Origin: Gammaproteobacteria bacterium
GTDB lineage: Bacteria; Pseudomonadota; Gammaproteobacteria; Pseudomonadales; Pseudohongiellaceae
Reading direction: 5' to 3'
NCBI GenBank assembly: GCA_012960305.1
Contig: DUBM01000007.1
Span: forward strand, 54,998-118,997
DNA length: 64,000 bases
Shown: piece after piece, positions 16,957 to 26,119 of the stretch
Position numbering within the stretch: the first letter of the stretch is position 1
Layout of the letters: every line of letters begins with the position of its first letter
Position numbers and translations under genes: made by a program
The notes under the pieces: generated by a model
What the model was told of the DNA's origin: nothing
Databases searched by the model: none
Seen by the model: only the letters and a program-made list of their open reading frames with translations

Positions 16957-17286
16957 TTATGTATTGTCTTTAATCGTGCTTACTTCCATATGGTAAATCT
17001 GTCCGCCACGCCAAAGTTGGACATTTGAAACTTGTCCCCCAAAGAATTGGCCGGCAATTTTTTCATAAGTCACAGCACATTCATCATTTTCATATATGAT
17101 TCTGAATTCAGAAGATATTGTATCTTCATCAAGAACCATGGCGGTTAATTCTTTGTCGAGTTCTGCTCCCTTTAAGGTTCTGCTCTCATGAAGTAATACC
17201 ATTACGGCGTCTTCCGTAAACATGTTTTTCACTCCATCTAAGTCTTTAGCATCCCAAACCGCTTGCAATTTTTCCATATTAGTCAT
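16957..17286 (-). CDS. SnoaL/NTF2-like small protein
   Basis: 109 aa, cytosolic. The opening W-D-A-K-D-L-D-G-V-K-N-M-F-T-E-D-A-V, with later strands E-F-R-I-I-Y-E-N-D-E-C-A-V-T-Y-E, is the usual pattern of the cystatin-like alpha+beta barrel (SnoaL-like/DUF4440). Such proteins are small enzymes or ligand-binding domains of many functions, and none can be assigned. The ATG has a GGTGG site upstream. It stands alone between the receptor gene and the divergent amine oxidase. Confidence 0.75.
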   Translation of the reverse strand: MTNMEKLQAVWDAKDLDGVKNMFTEDAVMVLLHESRTLKGAELDKELTAMVLDEDTISSEFRIIYENDECAVTYEKIAGQFFGGQVSNVQLWRGGQIYHMEVSTIKDNT

Positions 17287-17455
17287 AATTCCACCTTTTT
17301 TGTTGTTTTCTCATGATGTTTTATGATGGCATAAAAAGGAAATAACTAAATTATACCAAATCGTCTTTTATAAATTGGGTTAGCCACTATAGCTGCACAG
17401 AAAAGCAGAGTAGGGTTATTGTTGTTAGTAGTTGTAGTGTTAATGCGTGGGCTTG

Positions 17456-17563
17456 CTAATATCTTATTCTTACCCACATAATTCCTAAGCCAATAGCTAA
17501 AGACAAAAATAGTAAAGGGAGTGTTTTGGGGGAGGTCTTCTCTCCTCCCAAAATCCAGTCCAT
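17456..17563 (-). CDS. Possible 35-aa single-span membrane peptide
   Basis: The minus-strand frame begins M-D-W-I-L-G-G-E-K and continues through P-L-L-F-L-S-L-A-I-G-L-G-I-M-W to V-R-I-R-Y-stop: one transmembrane segment with a basic tail. It resembles the C-terminal sorting tails of some exported proteins, but no larger upstream coding region is joined. Part of its 5' half is also a hairpin-forming sequence (TTTTGGG...CCCAAAA). Low confidence; this is the only feature noted in the 17287-17616 gap. Confidence 0.25.
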   Translation of the reverse strand: MDWILGGEKTSPKTLPLLFLSLAIGLGIMWVRIRY

Positions 17564-17616
17564 CGTAACGCATTTCCTGAGATGTTATTGCGAAAAACAT
17601 CCGATCTAGACAAAAG

Positions 17617-19191
17617 ATGACTAAAGAAGAAAACACTCAAACCCGGCGAGAATTTCTGCACTCCGTAGGAGAGGCCGGAGGCAGTGCTGCTGTTTATCAG
17701 GCCATGATTTCAATGGGTTTGTTAATGCCCGGTGATGCGGCAGGTGCGGAGCTTCGCAATCAATGGGAAGCCAGAGCAAGTCAACTGACTACAGGAGTGA
17801 AGCCCACTATTGCGGTATTGGGAGGGGGGATTTCCGGCCTGTGTGTGGGCTATGAGCTTAAAAAGGCAGGATTTCCTTTCTACGTGATTGAAGCTCGGGA
17901 AAGGCCTGGAGGGCGCAATCATACCATCCGTTCTGGATCAATCGTAGATGAAGTTGATAGCCAACAGACTTGTACTTTTGATAACGAAGAAGAGCTCTAC
18001 TTTAACGCCGGCCCTGCTCGTATTTCTCAACACCATAGTAATTTACTTGCTTATTGCCGCGAACTGAATGTGCCTTTGCAAGCATTGGTTAATGATAATC
18101 GAGGAGCTTATATCCACGATTCTGCAGCCTTTGGCGGAACCCCGGTAAGGGCGAGAGAAGTTATAACGGCAATGCGAGGCAGTATTACGGAATTACTGGC
18201 TAAAGCTATAAATGCCAACGCTCTAAATGGGGATATTGGAATTGATGAGCGTAGTTTTGTGCTTGATGTGCTTAGGGATTACGGCAATCTTAACCATAAT
18301 TTCAAATATACAGGTTCCAAACGCGCAGGTGTTTTATCAGGTACAGGAGGTTTGACGCCCTGGCAGTCCATTCAGCCACTTAATCTGAATGATTTTTTCT
18401 TCGATACCGATGTGCCTTTTAGGGTTAATTTCGGGGAATCTTATAATCAAGCAGCGACCATGATGCAACCTGTTGGGGGCATGGATCGAATTGCTTATGC
18501 TTTCGCAAACGAGCTGAAAGAAGAACTTTATTATGGGGTAGAAATTACAGCAATGCGCCGAGCGGGTAATCGCGTTAGATTAGAGGGCCGCACAAATGCG
18601 ACAGAAGGGGCCATTGAAGTCGATTATGCGATTGTTGCCATGCCCCCAAGTGTGATTAAGGATATTCCTAATGATTTTAGCAGATCAACACGAAATGCGA
18701 TTGCGGATGTGGAATATGCCAAGCCAATAAAAATAGCGTTTCAGTCGCCTCGCTTTTGGGAAACAGACGAGCAAATCTATGGCGGCATATCTTGGACTGA
18801 CAAGGAGATTCTTCAAATATGGTACCCATCCGGTGGATTTGGTCAAGATAAAGGAATTATTTTAGGTTCTTATCTCTTTGACGGGGCTTATGCAGAAAAT
18901 TTTGCCAATCTCGGTCTAGAGGCACGCAAAGAATTTGCCTTGGCAGCAGGAGAAAAAGTTCACTCACAATATCGCGGAAATCTTAGCCGAGGAATATCGG
19001 TGGCATGGAATAAAGTCCCATATTCGCTGGGGGGTTGGGCTAAATCAACGCCTTCCTTAGTATTACAGCAGCCTGATGGGCCATTTCTATTTGCCGGTGA
19101 CCATCTGACTTACTTACATGGCTGGCAAGAGGGTGCTGTGATATCAGGTCTTCACGCCCTTAATAATCTCTTGGATGTTATGGGGGTTTAA
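17617..19191 (+). CDS. Flavin monoamine oxidase-family protein with Tat-like leader
   Basis: 524 aa. The leader contains T-R-R-E-F-L-H-S at 9-16 followed by a mildly hydrophobic stretch, consistent with Tat export. The FAD dinucleotide fold starts at I-A-V-L-G-G-G-I-S-G (65-74), with E-A-R-E-R-P-G-G-R after it. Further family motifs are Q-P-V-G-G-M-D-R-I, the covering F-A-N-E-L pattern and the C-terminal F-L-F-A-G-D-H-L-T-Y-L-H-G-W-Q-E-G-A-V-I-S-G flavin site. Members oxidise amines or L-amino acids to imines with H2O2; substrate unassigned. Together with the DAO-like enzyme at 1963 it makes a second exported amine/amino-acid oxidase in this region. Confidence 0.9.
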   Translation: MTKEENTQTRREFLHSVGEAGGSAAVYQAMISMGLLMPGDAAGAELRNQWEARASQLTTGVKPTIAVLGGGISGLCVGYELKKAGFPFYVIEARERPGGRNHTIRSGSIVDEVDSQQTCTFDNEEELYFNAGPARISQHHSNLLAYCRELNVPLQALVNDNRGAYIHDSAAFGGTPVRAREVITAMRGSITELLAKAINANALNGDIGIDERSFVLDVLRDYGNLNHNFKYTGSKRAGVLSGTGGLTPWQSIQPLNLNDFFFDTDVPFRVNFGESYNQAATMMQPVGGMDRIAYAFANELKEELYYGVEITAMRRAGNRVRLEGRTNATEGAIEVDYAIVAMPPSVIKDIPNDFSRSTRNAIADVEYAKPIKIAFQSPRFWETDEQIYGGISWTDKEILQIWYPSGGFGQDKGIILGSYLFDGAYAENFANLGLEARKEFALAAGEKVHSQYRGNLSRGISVAWNKVPYSLGGWAKSTPSLVLQQPDGPFLFAGDHLTYLHGWQEGAVISGLHALNNLLDVMGV

Positions 19192-19266
19192 GGGCCTCAA
19201 GCCAATCCACTCTTTTCATAATTAATTGACAATCCCATGGTAGAGAACGGGCTTGAACAAACAAAT

Positions 19267-19920
19267 CTAGGTAGATCCGGCTAAGATAATTGGCGGGGAG
19301 CCATTGTCATTATAGCCCTCTAGGTGTATCCAATCATGTTTATTGACTGATTTTTCAATAATGTCTCGAATCGATCCGAATCCATCTGGAATAATGAATT
19401 CGTTGGATTGTGCTTTGGTGATAGTAGGTATTACGTCAGGCCACATAGGCGTATCTTCAGGCCCCTTTTCAAAACGCGCGCCGCTAAACCCATCACAGAC
19501 AGCCCTTTTACGGTTGCCCGGTATATCCTTTTCAAATATTTGTGCAGTTACTTCAGATGTTTCGGTCCCTTTTACTTTGCAAAAATCAACATCAACACAC
19601 ACAATTTTGGGGCCCAAAATAGATAAATTCTCGACGAATAGAGACGAATAGCAACATGTCGCCACGCCGCGAAGACACAAGGTGCCTGGTGTTATTTTCA
19701 CCCAGCGCAAATTCTCTTCACCTTTAACGATCTTCAGGCTGTTCTGCAAATAAATTTTGTCTATGCCCTGAAACGCTGGATAAAAAGTGCGTCCACTTTT
19801 CCACGCGGCCCAATGGAGGACGGCATTGCAATCATTGCAGCAACAAATCAGTCTGAAAAGAGGTTTAGTGGTCGCAAAATGAACTTCAAGTTCGCCGCAG
19901 TCGCACGTAATGATGGTCAT
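19267..19920 (-). CDS. GFA/CENP-V-like zinc protein (DUF6151 type)
   Basis: 217 aa. The N-terminus C-D-C-G-E-L-E-V (Cys6, Cys8) and the Cys cluster C-C-C-N-D-C (26-31) form the zinc-binding site typical of glutathione-dependent formaldehyde-activating (GFA)-like folds. A third Cys motif (G-V-A-T-C-C-Y-S-S-L-F) near residue 90 completes the pattern. The C-terminal extension (after ~130) is longer than in simple GFA proteins. Enzymatic role unproven for the family. AAAGG lies just before the ATG. Confidence 0.7.
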   Translation of the reverse strand: MTIITCDCGELEVHFATTKPLFRLICCCNDCNAVLHWAAWKSGRTFYPAFQGIDKIYLQNSLKIVKGEENLRWVKITPGTLCLRGVATCCYSSLFVENLSILGPKIVCVDVDFCKVKGTETSEVTAQIFEKDIPGNRKRAVCDGFSGARFEKGPEDTPMWPDVIPTITKAQSNEFIIPDGFGSIRDIIEKSVNKHDWIHLEGYNDNGSPPIILAGST

Positions 19921-20070
19921 CCTTTACCTCGATTTTTATAGAATATCAGCAAATTATCTACTTTAGACAAACCATATTAAGAATAATTCTCGGATCATCC
20001 GCAGTTACTTTATTAGGGTATATCCCAGCGCCATGTTGAAGTAATGTCAACAAACATTTTAGCCTGTACC

Positions 20071-20619
20071 TCAATCATTAATTCTATAAATAAGTGATTC
20101 CCCTGCTTTCCAATTTGGATCTTGTTTTTTCATTTCATTCATCTGCTTCTCTAACTCTTTTTGATCAATAATATTCTTCTCGAACCATTCAATGAACTCA
20201 TTCTCTCTTGTTACTTTCCAAAAATTCCAAGCACGCATGCCTAATGGTGACCTAAAAATACCTGTTCTAAGGACATGAACTCGGAAATCAAGATGCTTAG
20301 TTTCAACTAACCCTTGTTTGACTTTATCGTATATGTCAAATAAGTCGACCATCAGCATGACTGTGAAATTAAGAACCCTTAGTGTCTCTGTTTTGCTAAG
20401 ATCCTCTGCTGCCCAATCTTTAGCCAGAAATTCAGAGAACTCCCCGTCTTTTGCCGACTGAAAATATCTCTCATAAGTTCGCTGAGTAATTTCATGACCA
20501 AAGCGAGCTTTAGTAATCAAATTGGTTTGTCGAAGTTGAGCAGATAAATAGATAAGAGTTAGAACTGTTGCCAATGCCGCAATCAGTTCTCCTAAAGAGC
20601 CTAAACTATTAATATCCAT
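20071..20619 (-). CDS. Conserved hypothetical membrane-anchored protein
   Basis: 182 aa from the ATG at 20619, which has AGGA nine bases upstream; an ATG five codons earlier is less well placed. One N-terminal transmembrane helix (L-I-A-A-L-A-T-V-L-T-L-I-Y-L-S) is followed by a helical cytoplasmic domain with charged residues (W-F-E-K-N-I-I, E-K-Q-M-N-E-M-K-K). I recall this layout from many uncharacterised marine proteobacterial proteins. No catalytic motif is visible. Confidence 0.6.
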   Translation of the reverse strand: MDINSLGSLGELIAALATVLTLIYLSAQLRQTNLITKARFGHEITQRTYERYFQSAKDGEFSEFLAKDWAAEDLSKTETLRVLNFTVMLMVDLFDIYDKVKQGLVETKHLDFRVHVLRTGIFRSPLGMRAWNFWKVTRENEFIEWFEKNIIDQKELEKQMNEMKKQDPNWKAGESLIYRIND

Positions 20620-20794
20620 TGTATGAATCCTCATTCTTAGTTAAATATTATTACTGCGTAGCTGAGTTAAAAAAAATTCACTAATAACTATATGTCATAC
20701 ACCAACTAACAAATGGATCCGAGACTGTAATGAGCGGATTGGCAGCAGAGTTGTTTGCTAAAATTCCGATTGTTGCAACCAATTTCGTAGCCAT

Positions 20795-21535
20795 TTAGTT
20801 ATTAAGCACAGGAAGTAGGAGCTCGCTGCCAATAGCTCGCTGTACATCGAAAGCCTTTAAAGTTATCGCAATAAAACTGTAATATCCAACCAAGCCGGTT
20901 ATATCTGCAACACCCTCGTGACCAAAAATTGCCACTGCACTGGCAAATACTTCGGCGCTGACCTTTTCTTCACTTACTAATTCGCGGGTGAAACGAACGA
21001 TAGTTTGTTCGGTTTCTCCAAAGCCGTCGATGGTTCCTAGGTCGTTTAAATCTTTCCGATACCGAACAATATCAATAATTTCCCGTTCTAAACCTGCAGT
21101 TATCGCTAGTGGTTCATGTGCGCTGTATTCATATTGATTATTTATTTCTCGTGCTGTCGATATTATTGTTAGCTCGGTTAATCTTTGATCTTTAGGGGTT
21201 CCGTAACGTACTCGCTGACGAACATCAAAAAGAGCTTCAGCCAAAACTGGACTATGCATGAGCATGCCAATGGGGCCGCGGAGACCAGCGCCATAACCAG
21301 TGCCGGGACTAACATAAGTGTCGAAGGCATTTTGCCCTACGACATCAAGTTCGTTGCGCTGAACTTGGGGTAAGCGTGCCATTGAATCTGTCTCTATATC
21401 TTCCGGGATAGTGTCGGCAGTCTGCTGTCCTAGCATTCGGTAATCGGACTCGGCGGCATTGACGTTTACTTCGGTTTTTGTGTTTAAAGCTAGAAGGATT
21501 AAGAGAGTTCCGATTATTAGTGATTTCGCATTCAT
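20795..21535 (-). CDS. Exported carboxymuconolactone decarboxylase-family protein
   Basis: 246 aa. A hydrophobic leader (L-I-I-G-T-L-L-I-L-L-A-L-N) suggests export or anchoring. The CMD/AhpD-like core includes L-T-E-L-T-I-I-S-T-A-R-E, Y-E-Y-S-A-H-E-P-L-A and G-V-A-D-I-T-G-L-V-G-Y-Y. The two Cys of the peroxidase CxxC in AhpD are absent (Y-E-Y-S-A-H instead), so it is not an alkylhydroperoxidase; the conserved Glu/His region fits decarboxylase-type members. Substrate unknown. Confidence 0.8.
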   Translation of the reverse strand: MNAKSLIIGTLLILLALNTKTEVNVNAAESDYRMLGQQTADTIPEDIETDSMARLPQVQRNELDVVGQNAFDTYVSPGTGYGAGLRGPIGMLMHSPVLAEALFDVRQRVRYGTPKDQRLTELTIISTAREINNQYEYSAHEPLAITAGLEREIIDIVRYRKDLNDLGTIDGFGETEQTIVRFTRELVSEEKVSAEVFASAVAIFGHEGVADITGLVGYYSFIAITLKAFDVQRAIGSELLLPVLNN

Positions 21536-21730
21536 CGAGTTGGCCTTGATTAAGATGCAGTTAGTTGTGTAATTATTGGCTGTATAAGTAGACTCAGTCT
21601 ACAGTTACCTAGTGAGATTAAGAAGTTTTCCACTGCTGTTTGCTTAAAATTTGCTGGAGATATAGGTGATACAGATGATGAGAAGTATAAATCTATCGTT
21701 GTTGCGATCGCCGTTGCTTTTCAATATTGC

Positions 21731-22009
21731 TCTCAATTTCTTAATCCTTCATATGGTTATCTTTGGTGGATTAATGGTCAGGATTTTTCAGTTTCAGCTG
21801 CGCCGAGAACAACACGGACTGAAGGAACATTAATTCGTTCTGCACCTTCAGATATTGTCGCTATGCGGGGCGCTTTGGATCGCAAACTGTATTTGGTGCC
21901 AAGTTTAGATTTGATAGTGGCTCGGCACGATGGCGATGGCAGGAGACAAGGCTCCAGTTTCAATGAGGCCTTTTGGGAAGCTCTAATGGTCGCCGCTACA
22001 GGGCAATAG
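21731..22009 (+). pseudogene. C-terminal remnant of a beta-lactamase-family serine hydrolase
   Basis: The frame ending in TAG at 22007-22009 reads S-Q-F-L-N-P-S-Y-G-Y-L-W-W-I-N-G, then A-P-S-D-I-V-A-M-R-G-A, L-Y-L-V-P-S-L-D-L-I-V-A-R and S-S-F-N-E-A-F-W-E-A-L. This is the end of a class C beta-lactamase-like or esterase protein. The S-x-x-K and Y-x-N active-site regions and the start are missing; sequence upstream of 21731 does not continue the homology. Short ORF predictions on the opposite strand here are shadows. Confidence 0.8.
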
Positions 22010-22108
22010 CTACTTACCAAGACAGCTGAATATTACCCCTTTCCAAACTCTTGCGGGTCTATTACTCTCTGTGCAGCGAAAGTTGACCCAAAGCGTTGGT
22101 AAAATTTT

Positions 22109-23461
22109 ATGATGTTGAATATTAGCTATTATCTCCGTATGCCCGTATTTCTGTTAAGCCTACTTTTATTGATACCCATGGGGCAATCAACTGACGCCGC
22201 TGATATGGATATTAGACGTGCTGTCACCGCGCATTATGATAATCATCTTGAGGATCTGTTTATTTGGTTTCATCAGAATCCGGAGCTGGGGTTTTTAGAG
22301 CAAGAAACTTCTGCTCGCCTTGCTGCGGAACTTCGTGACTTGGGAATAGATGTAGTTGAAGGGGTCGGTGGAACTGGCTTGGTCGGCATGATTGAAAACG
22401 GTGAAGGGCCTTTGATATTAGTTCGGGCTGACATGGATGGGCTGCCAATACTTGAGGATAGTGGTTTGGCTTACCGCTCGCGCAACAGACAAATTGATCG
22501 AGTTGGTTTAGAAGTGCCAGTGATGCATGCTTGTGGTCATGATATGCATATGACGACCTTGGTTGGTACCGCCAAATTACTGATGGACAATCGCGACAAG
22601 TGGAGTGGCAAAGTAATGTTGGTTGGACAACCAGCAGAAGAAATTATTAACGGTGCCAAGGCAATGCTAGAGGACGGGCTCTATGAGCGTTTTGGTGTTC
22701 CTGACTACGCCATTGGTTTACATGTCAGCTCAGGCATGCCTAGCGGCCTGGTTGCTGTGAGAGAAGGGATTGTTCAATCAAGTGCCGACAGTGTTGATAT
22801 CACCGTCCGTGGAGTTGGTGGTCATGGCGCCTATCCGCATCAAACGATCGACCCTATTTATGTGGGGTCACAACTAGTCATAGCTTTGCAGGGGATTATT
22901 AGTAGACAAATTAACCCTTTGTCTCCGGCTGTAATAACCGTAGGTTCATTTCGGGGCGGTAGTAAGCATAATATTATTTCTAACGAGGTTAACCTGCAGT
23001 TGACAGTGCGTACAGATTCAGAAAAAACTCGTAATCAAGTGTTAGGTAGTATTCGAGATACTGCACTTAATATTGGTCGGCTTAATGGTTTGCCTGATGA
23101 CTTAATGCCTATTGTCAGAATGGGCTTCGAAAGCACCCCCACGAATGTTAATGACCGTGAAGCAGTACGAAAAGTATTGCCAGTATGGGCTGATCAACTT
23201 GGGTATAGCCCTTTGGTAACTTCACCCCGCACAGGCATGGGGGCAGAGGATTTTGCTTACTTTACACAGACTGAGCATAACGTACCGGGAGTGTTCTTTT
23301 CAGTAGGAGGTGCGCCAACTGACTTGATGAATCAAATAGCAGCGGGAACAGCATCTGCTCCCCCTCATCACTCAGCGTTTTTCTACATCGACCCGAATTC
23401 AGTTAAAGCTGGAGCTGAGGCAATGTATACAGCTGCTATTGAGCTATTGAATAATCCTTGA
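22109..23461 (+). CDS. Exported M20-family amidohydrolase (hippurate hydrolase-like)
   Basis: 450 aa. Signal peptide about 1-31 (hydrophobic L-R-M-P-V-F-L-L-S-L-L-L-L, ending near D-A-A-D). The M20D core is intact: H-Q-N-P-E-L-G-F, R-A-D-M-D-G-L-P, A-C-G-H-D-M-H-M (metal ligands), G-Q-P-A-E-E, the dimerisation domain with G-H-G-A-Y-P-H, and G-A-E-D-F-A-Y-F near the end. Likely hydrolyses N-acyl amino acids or similar amides in the periplasm. Length is close to the family norm of 390-440 plus leader. Confidence 0.92.
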   Translation: MMLNISYYLRMPVFLLSLLLLIPMGQSTDAADMDIRRAVTAHYDNHLEDLFIWFHQNPELGFLEQETSARLAAELRDLGIDVVEGVGGTGLVGMIENGEGPLILVRADMDGLPILEDSGLAYRSRNRQIDRVGLEVPVMHACGHDMHMTTLVGTAKLLMDNRDKWSGKVMLVGQPAEEIINGAKAMLEDGLYERFGVPDYAIGLHVSSGMPSGLVAVREGIVQSSADSVDITVRGVGGHGAYPHQTIDPIYVGSQLVIALQGIISRQINPLSPAVITVGSFRGGSKHNIISNEVNLQLTVRTDSEKTRNQVLGSIRDTALNIGRLNGLPDDLMPIVRMGFESTPTNVNDREAVRKVLPVWADQLGYSPLVTSPRTGMGAEDFAYFTQTEHNVPGVFFSVGGAPTDLMNQIAAGTASAPPHHSAFFYIDPNSVKAGAEAMYTAAIELLNNP

Positions 23462-23564
23462 TCGAGCGTGTTTCTCTCTCTTTCTGCCCATTTCAAAGTA
23501 AATTTTGCATGCAGTCATCAACGTTCTAACTACTGTATCGAGAGACTCTTATTGGACAGAGATT

Positions 23565-24749
23565 TTAGATAATCCGATTTTCTCTAAGTTCGTCTATTTG
23601 TTCCATTGAATAACCGAGTTCTTTCATAATCTCATCAGTGTGTTCACCTAGAGTCGGTGGCCGGGTCCGGATTTCGCCGGGTGTTTCTGAAAGTTCTACC
23701 GGAGTTCTCATTAGCGGTGCTGGAATGTTCAACCCTGGATACTCAACCGGCTGAAATAGACCTTTTGCTGCAATGTGCGGGTCTTCTAACACATCTTGGG
23801 GTGACATGATTGGCCCGGCAGGTAATCGAGCTTCTTCCATTGCTTCTAATACTTCAGCTGAAGTTCGTTCAGCGCACCAAGTTGCAAGTCTTTCACTGAT
23901 TAACTCACCGTTGTTGCCGCGAGTGATATCGTCTTTAAAGCGAGGGTCGTCGACCCAATGGTCTTCACCCATCAGGTTGGCCCAACGCTTGAACAGGGGG
24001 CCACCAACAGACTGCACTAACACCCAACCATCTTTAGTCTTAAAAGTATCCGCAGGTCCTGAAGTCTGAGAGCGATTTAGAGTCGCAACTCGATTGGGCT
24101 TAATTGCCGCTTGTTCGATTGCAGCCCCATTCATCATAGTTAATGCGGTACTGAAAAGAGAACCTTCTACCATCTGACCTTTCCCGGTCTTTTGTCTTTC
24201 GAACAGGGCCGCCATAGTGCCGAAGGCGGAAAGGCTAGCGGTGCCAAAATCAATAAAAGGTGCGTAGGCTTTGACAGGCTGTTCTGGCGTTCCGGAAAGA
24301 TACATGTTTCCCGACATTGCTTGGCCTAATCCATCAAATCCCACTCGATTGGCATATGGCCCGCCACGCCCGAAAGCAGAAACTGTGGTGAGAATGATGT
24401 CTGGCTTAGTAGCTTTTAGAGTATCGTAATCAAGGCCCATAGCGGTCAAGGTGTCAGGTGGTAGATTGGCGATTACAACGTCAGCAGTAGCAACGAGTTT
24501 CTTAACAATTTCTCGACCTTCAGGCTTCATCGGGTTCAGAGTGAGGCATTTTTTGTTACGCGCCAATTGCAGGAAAAGGGCACCATCGCCTTTGTCCGTG
24601 ATGGGAGAGAGAAATCTATCTTCGCTACCATCTACTTTCTCTATGCGGATAACCTCGGCACCCATGTCGCCGAGCAAGGTTCCACAATAGGGGCCAGCAA
24701 TATATCTGCCGAAATCTAATACCCGGAAGCCTTCAAGAACTTTAGTCAT
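23565..24749 (-). CDS. CaiB/BaiF-family (class III) CoA transferase
   Basis: 394 aa, cytosolic. The opening G-F-R-V-L-D-F-G-R-Y-I-A-G-P-Y-C-G is the family signature. The segment R-N-K-K-C-L-T-L-N, the likely catalytic Asp region (Y-A-P-F-I-D-F-G-T-A) and the C-terminal P-T-L-G-E-H-T-D-E-I-M-K-E-L-G-Y are also standard. It moves CoA between carboxylic acids by a mixed-anhydride mechanism. It is likely to activate acids produced by the exported oxidases and hydrolases nearby, but no direct partner is adjacent. Confidence 0.92.
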   Translation of the reverse strand: MTKVLEGFRVLDFGRYIAGPYCGTLLGDMGAEVIRIEKVDGSEDRFLSPITDKGDGALFLQLARNKKCLTLNPMKPEGREIVKKLVATADVVIANLPPDTLTAMGLDYDTLKATKPDIILTTVSAFGRGGPYANRVGFDGLGQAMSGNMYLSGTPEQPVKAYAPFIDFGTASLSAFGTMAALFERQKTGKGQMVEGSLFSTALTMMNGAAIEQAAIKPNRVATLNRSQTSGPADTFKTKDGWVLVQSVGGPLFKRWANLMGEDHWVDDPRFKDDITRGNNGELISERLATWCAERTSAEVLEAMEEARLPAGPIMSPQDVLEDPHIAAKGLFQPVEYPGLNIPAPLMRTPVELSETPGEIRTRPPTLGEHTDEIMKELGYSMEQIDELRENRII

Positions 24750-25396
24750 TTAATCGTCCAATTTGAAATGAATTTCTTAGTTGAGGAGCAGGATTTTAGC
24801 ATAAGCAACTAATTTGTATAGAAATCTAACCTTCCAAGTACTGGCTGCATTACTAACGATTTTTGTAAGTTAGTTAATGATTTTATTTATAATTATTACG
24901 GATAATAAGTTCCTAATGAGATGCCATTTACAAAGGCAAGAAAAAGAATCAAAAGACTAAAAAGCTACCTCTTAGGAGAATCATAGCGATAACTTATGCT
25001 GATAATAAAATAACCAAACAAGCTTTAGATGAATAGCAGGCTATTTTGAAGAAATCTTATCAAGATGTTTTTAATGTCTGTAAAAAGTGACGGCAAGAAC
25101 ATGAGCACCAGTCTTGCCCTAAGTGCAGAATTTTGGATCAGACGCAGCTTGGGCTTCTCTAGGTCTTTCAATTGTTGCCACTTCTCACTTATCGAATGAA
25201 TTTTGTATCAGAGCAGGCCTTCTTGTTTGCGCTCAAGCGCTGATCTACAATGAATTTTCGTTGTGGTGGTGAGTTGAGCTCTTTAAGCTTTCTAACCTCC
25301 ACTCGGTATGCTCTACCAGTAAACACTGATCAATTAATGTCATCCAAATATCATCAATTTGATGATTTATCGAGAAGCAAAGCCACGGAGAAAGTC
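24750..25396. other. Intergenic gap without recognised gene
   Basis: About 650 bp, AT-rich, upstream of the exported methyltransferase. A run of lysine-rich codons at 24930-25030 and a C-x-x-C-like patch near 25110 are broken by several stops in every frame. It may be decayed coding sequence, but I cannot name a parent. An upstream in-frame ATG at 25250 would extend the methyltransferase but leaves its signal peptide internal. Confidence 0.5.
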
Positions 25397-26119
25397 ATGC
25401 GTCACGCCAAATCTCTATTCTGTAGTTCCCTTCTTTTGGTTTCACTGCTTATAGGCTCACTAGTGCAGGCCGCGGAGCATCCTGGTTATATCGATGCACC
25501 AGACCGCCGCACTACTGGAATTGGCAAATTCTATATGGAACGGGAAATTTCATTTGTGATGGGACATCAAGCGGCGGATTGGCTGAATCGACCAGGGCGA
25601 ATTGAGGAGGAACGGCCAGATGAGGTTGTCACAAACATGGGCCTGAATTCTGATCATGTTGTTGCAGATATTGGCGCCGGTTCCGGCTATTTTTCTTTCC
25701 GCATCGCCAAACTAGTCCCCGATGGCAATGTAATGGCGGTAGATATACAGCCAGAAATGTTGCAACTCATTGAGGCACAGAAACGTCAGGATGGCGTGAC
25801 TAATATTCAAGGTGTGTTGGGCGCTATTGATGATCCTAATTTACCTGTGAATTCCATCGATGCCGCAATCATGGTGGACGCCTACCATGAATTTTCCCAT
25901 CCGTTCGAGATGATTAGAGGAATATATGAGGCACTTCGACCTGGTGGCCGCATTTTTCTATTGGAATACCGAGGGGAGGATGCCAGCGTTCCGATTAGAC
26001 CGCTGCATAAAATGACTGAAGAACAGGTCGTTAAAGAAATGAGTGTATTTGGATTAGAGTGGACCGATACACTGGATTTTCTGCCTTGGCAACACATGAT
26101 GATATTCACTAAAACTTAG
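25397..26119 (+). CDS. Class I SAM-dependent methyltransferase with signal peptide
   Basis: 240 aa from the ATG at 25397, preceded by GGAG. This start exposes a clean Sec signal (F-C-S-S-S-L-L-L-V-S-L-L-I-G-S-L-V-Q-A-A). The Rossmann methyltransferase motifs are V-A-D-I-G-A-G-S-G-Y (motif I), M-A-V-D-I-Q-P-E-M (II) and L-R-P-G-G-R-I-F-L-L-E-Y (post-III). Predicted export of a SAM-dependent enzyme is odd because SAM is cytosolic. Similar leadered methyltransferases are common in marine proteobacteria, with unknown roles. Confidence 0.82.
   Translation: MRHAKSLFCSSLLLVSLLIGSLVQAAEHPGYIDAPDRRTTGIGKFYMEREISFVMGHQAADWLNRPGRIEEERPDEVVTNMGLNSDHVVADIGAGSGYFSFRIAKLVPDGNVMAVDIQPEMLQLIEAQKRQDGVTNIQGVLGAIDDPNLPVNSIDAAIMVDAYHEFSHPFEMIRGIYEALRPGGRIFLLEYRGEDASVPIRPLHKMTEEQVVKEMSVFGLEWTDTLDFLPWQHMMIFTKT

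Noticed and set aside
17346..17636. 96-aa ORF on the minus strand before the amine oxidase
   Set aside because: Low-complexity Asn/Thr run and no plausible protein features; it overlaps the start of a clear gene.
25250..25396. Longer start for the methyltransferase
   Set aside because: It would bury a typical signal peptide 50 residues inside, and it has no convincing ribosome binding site.
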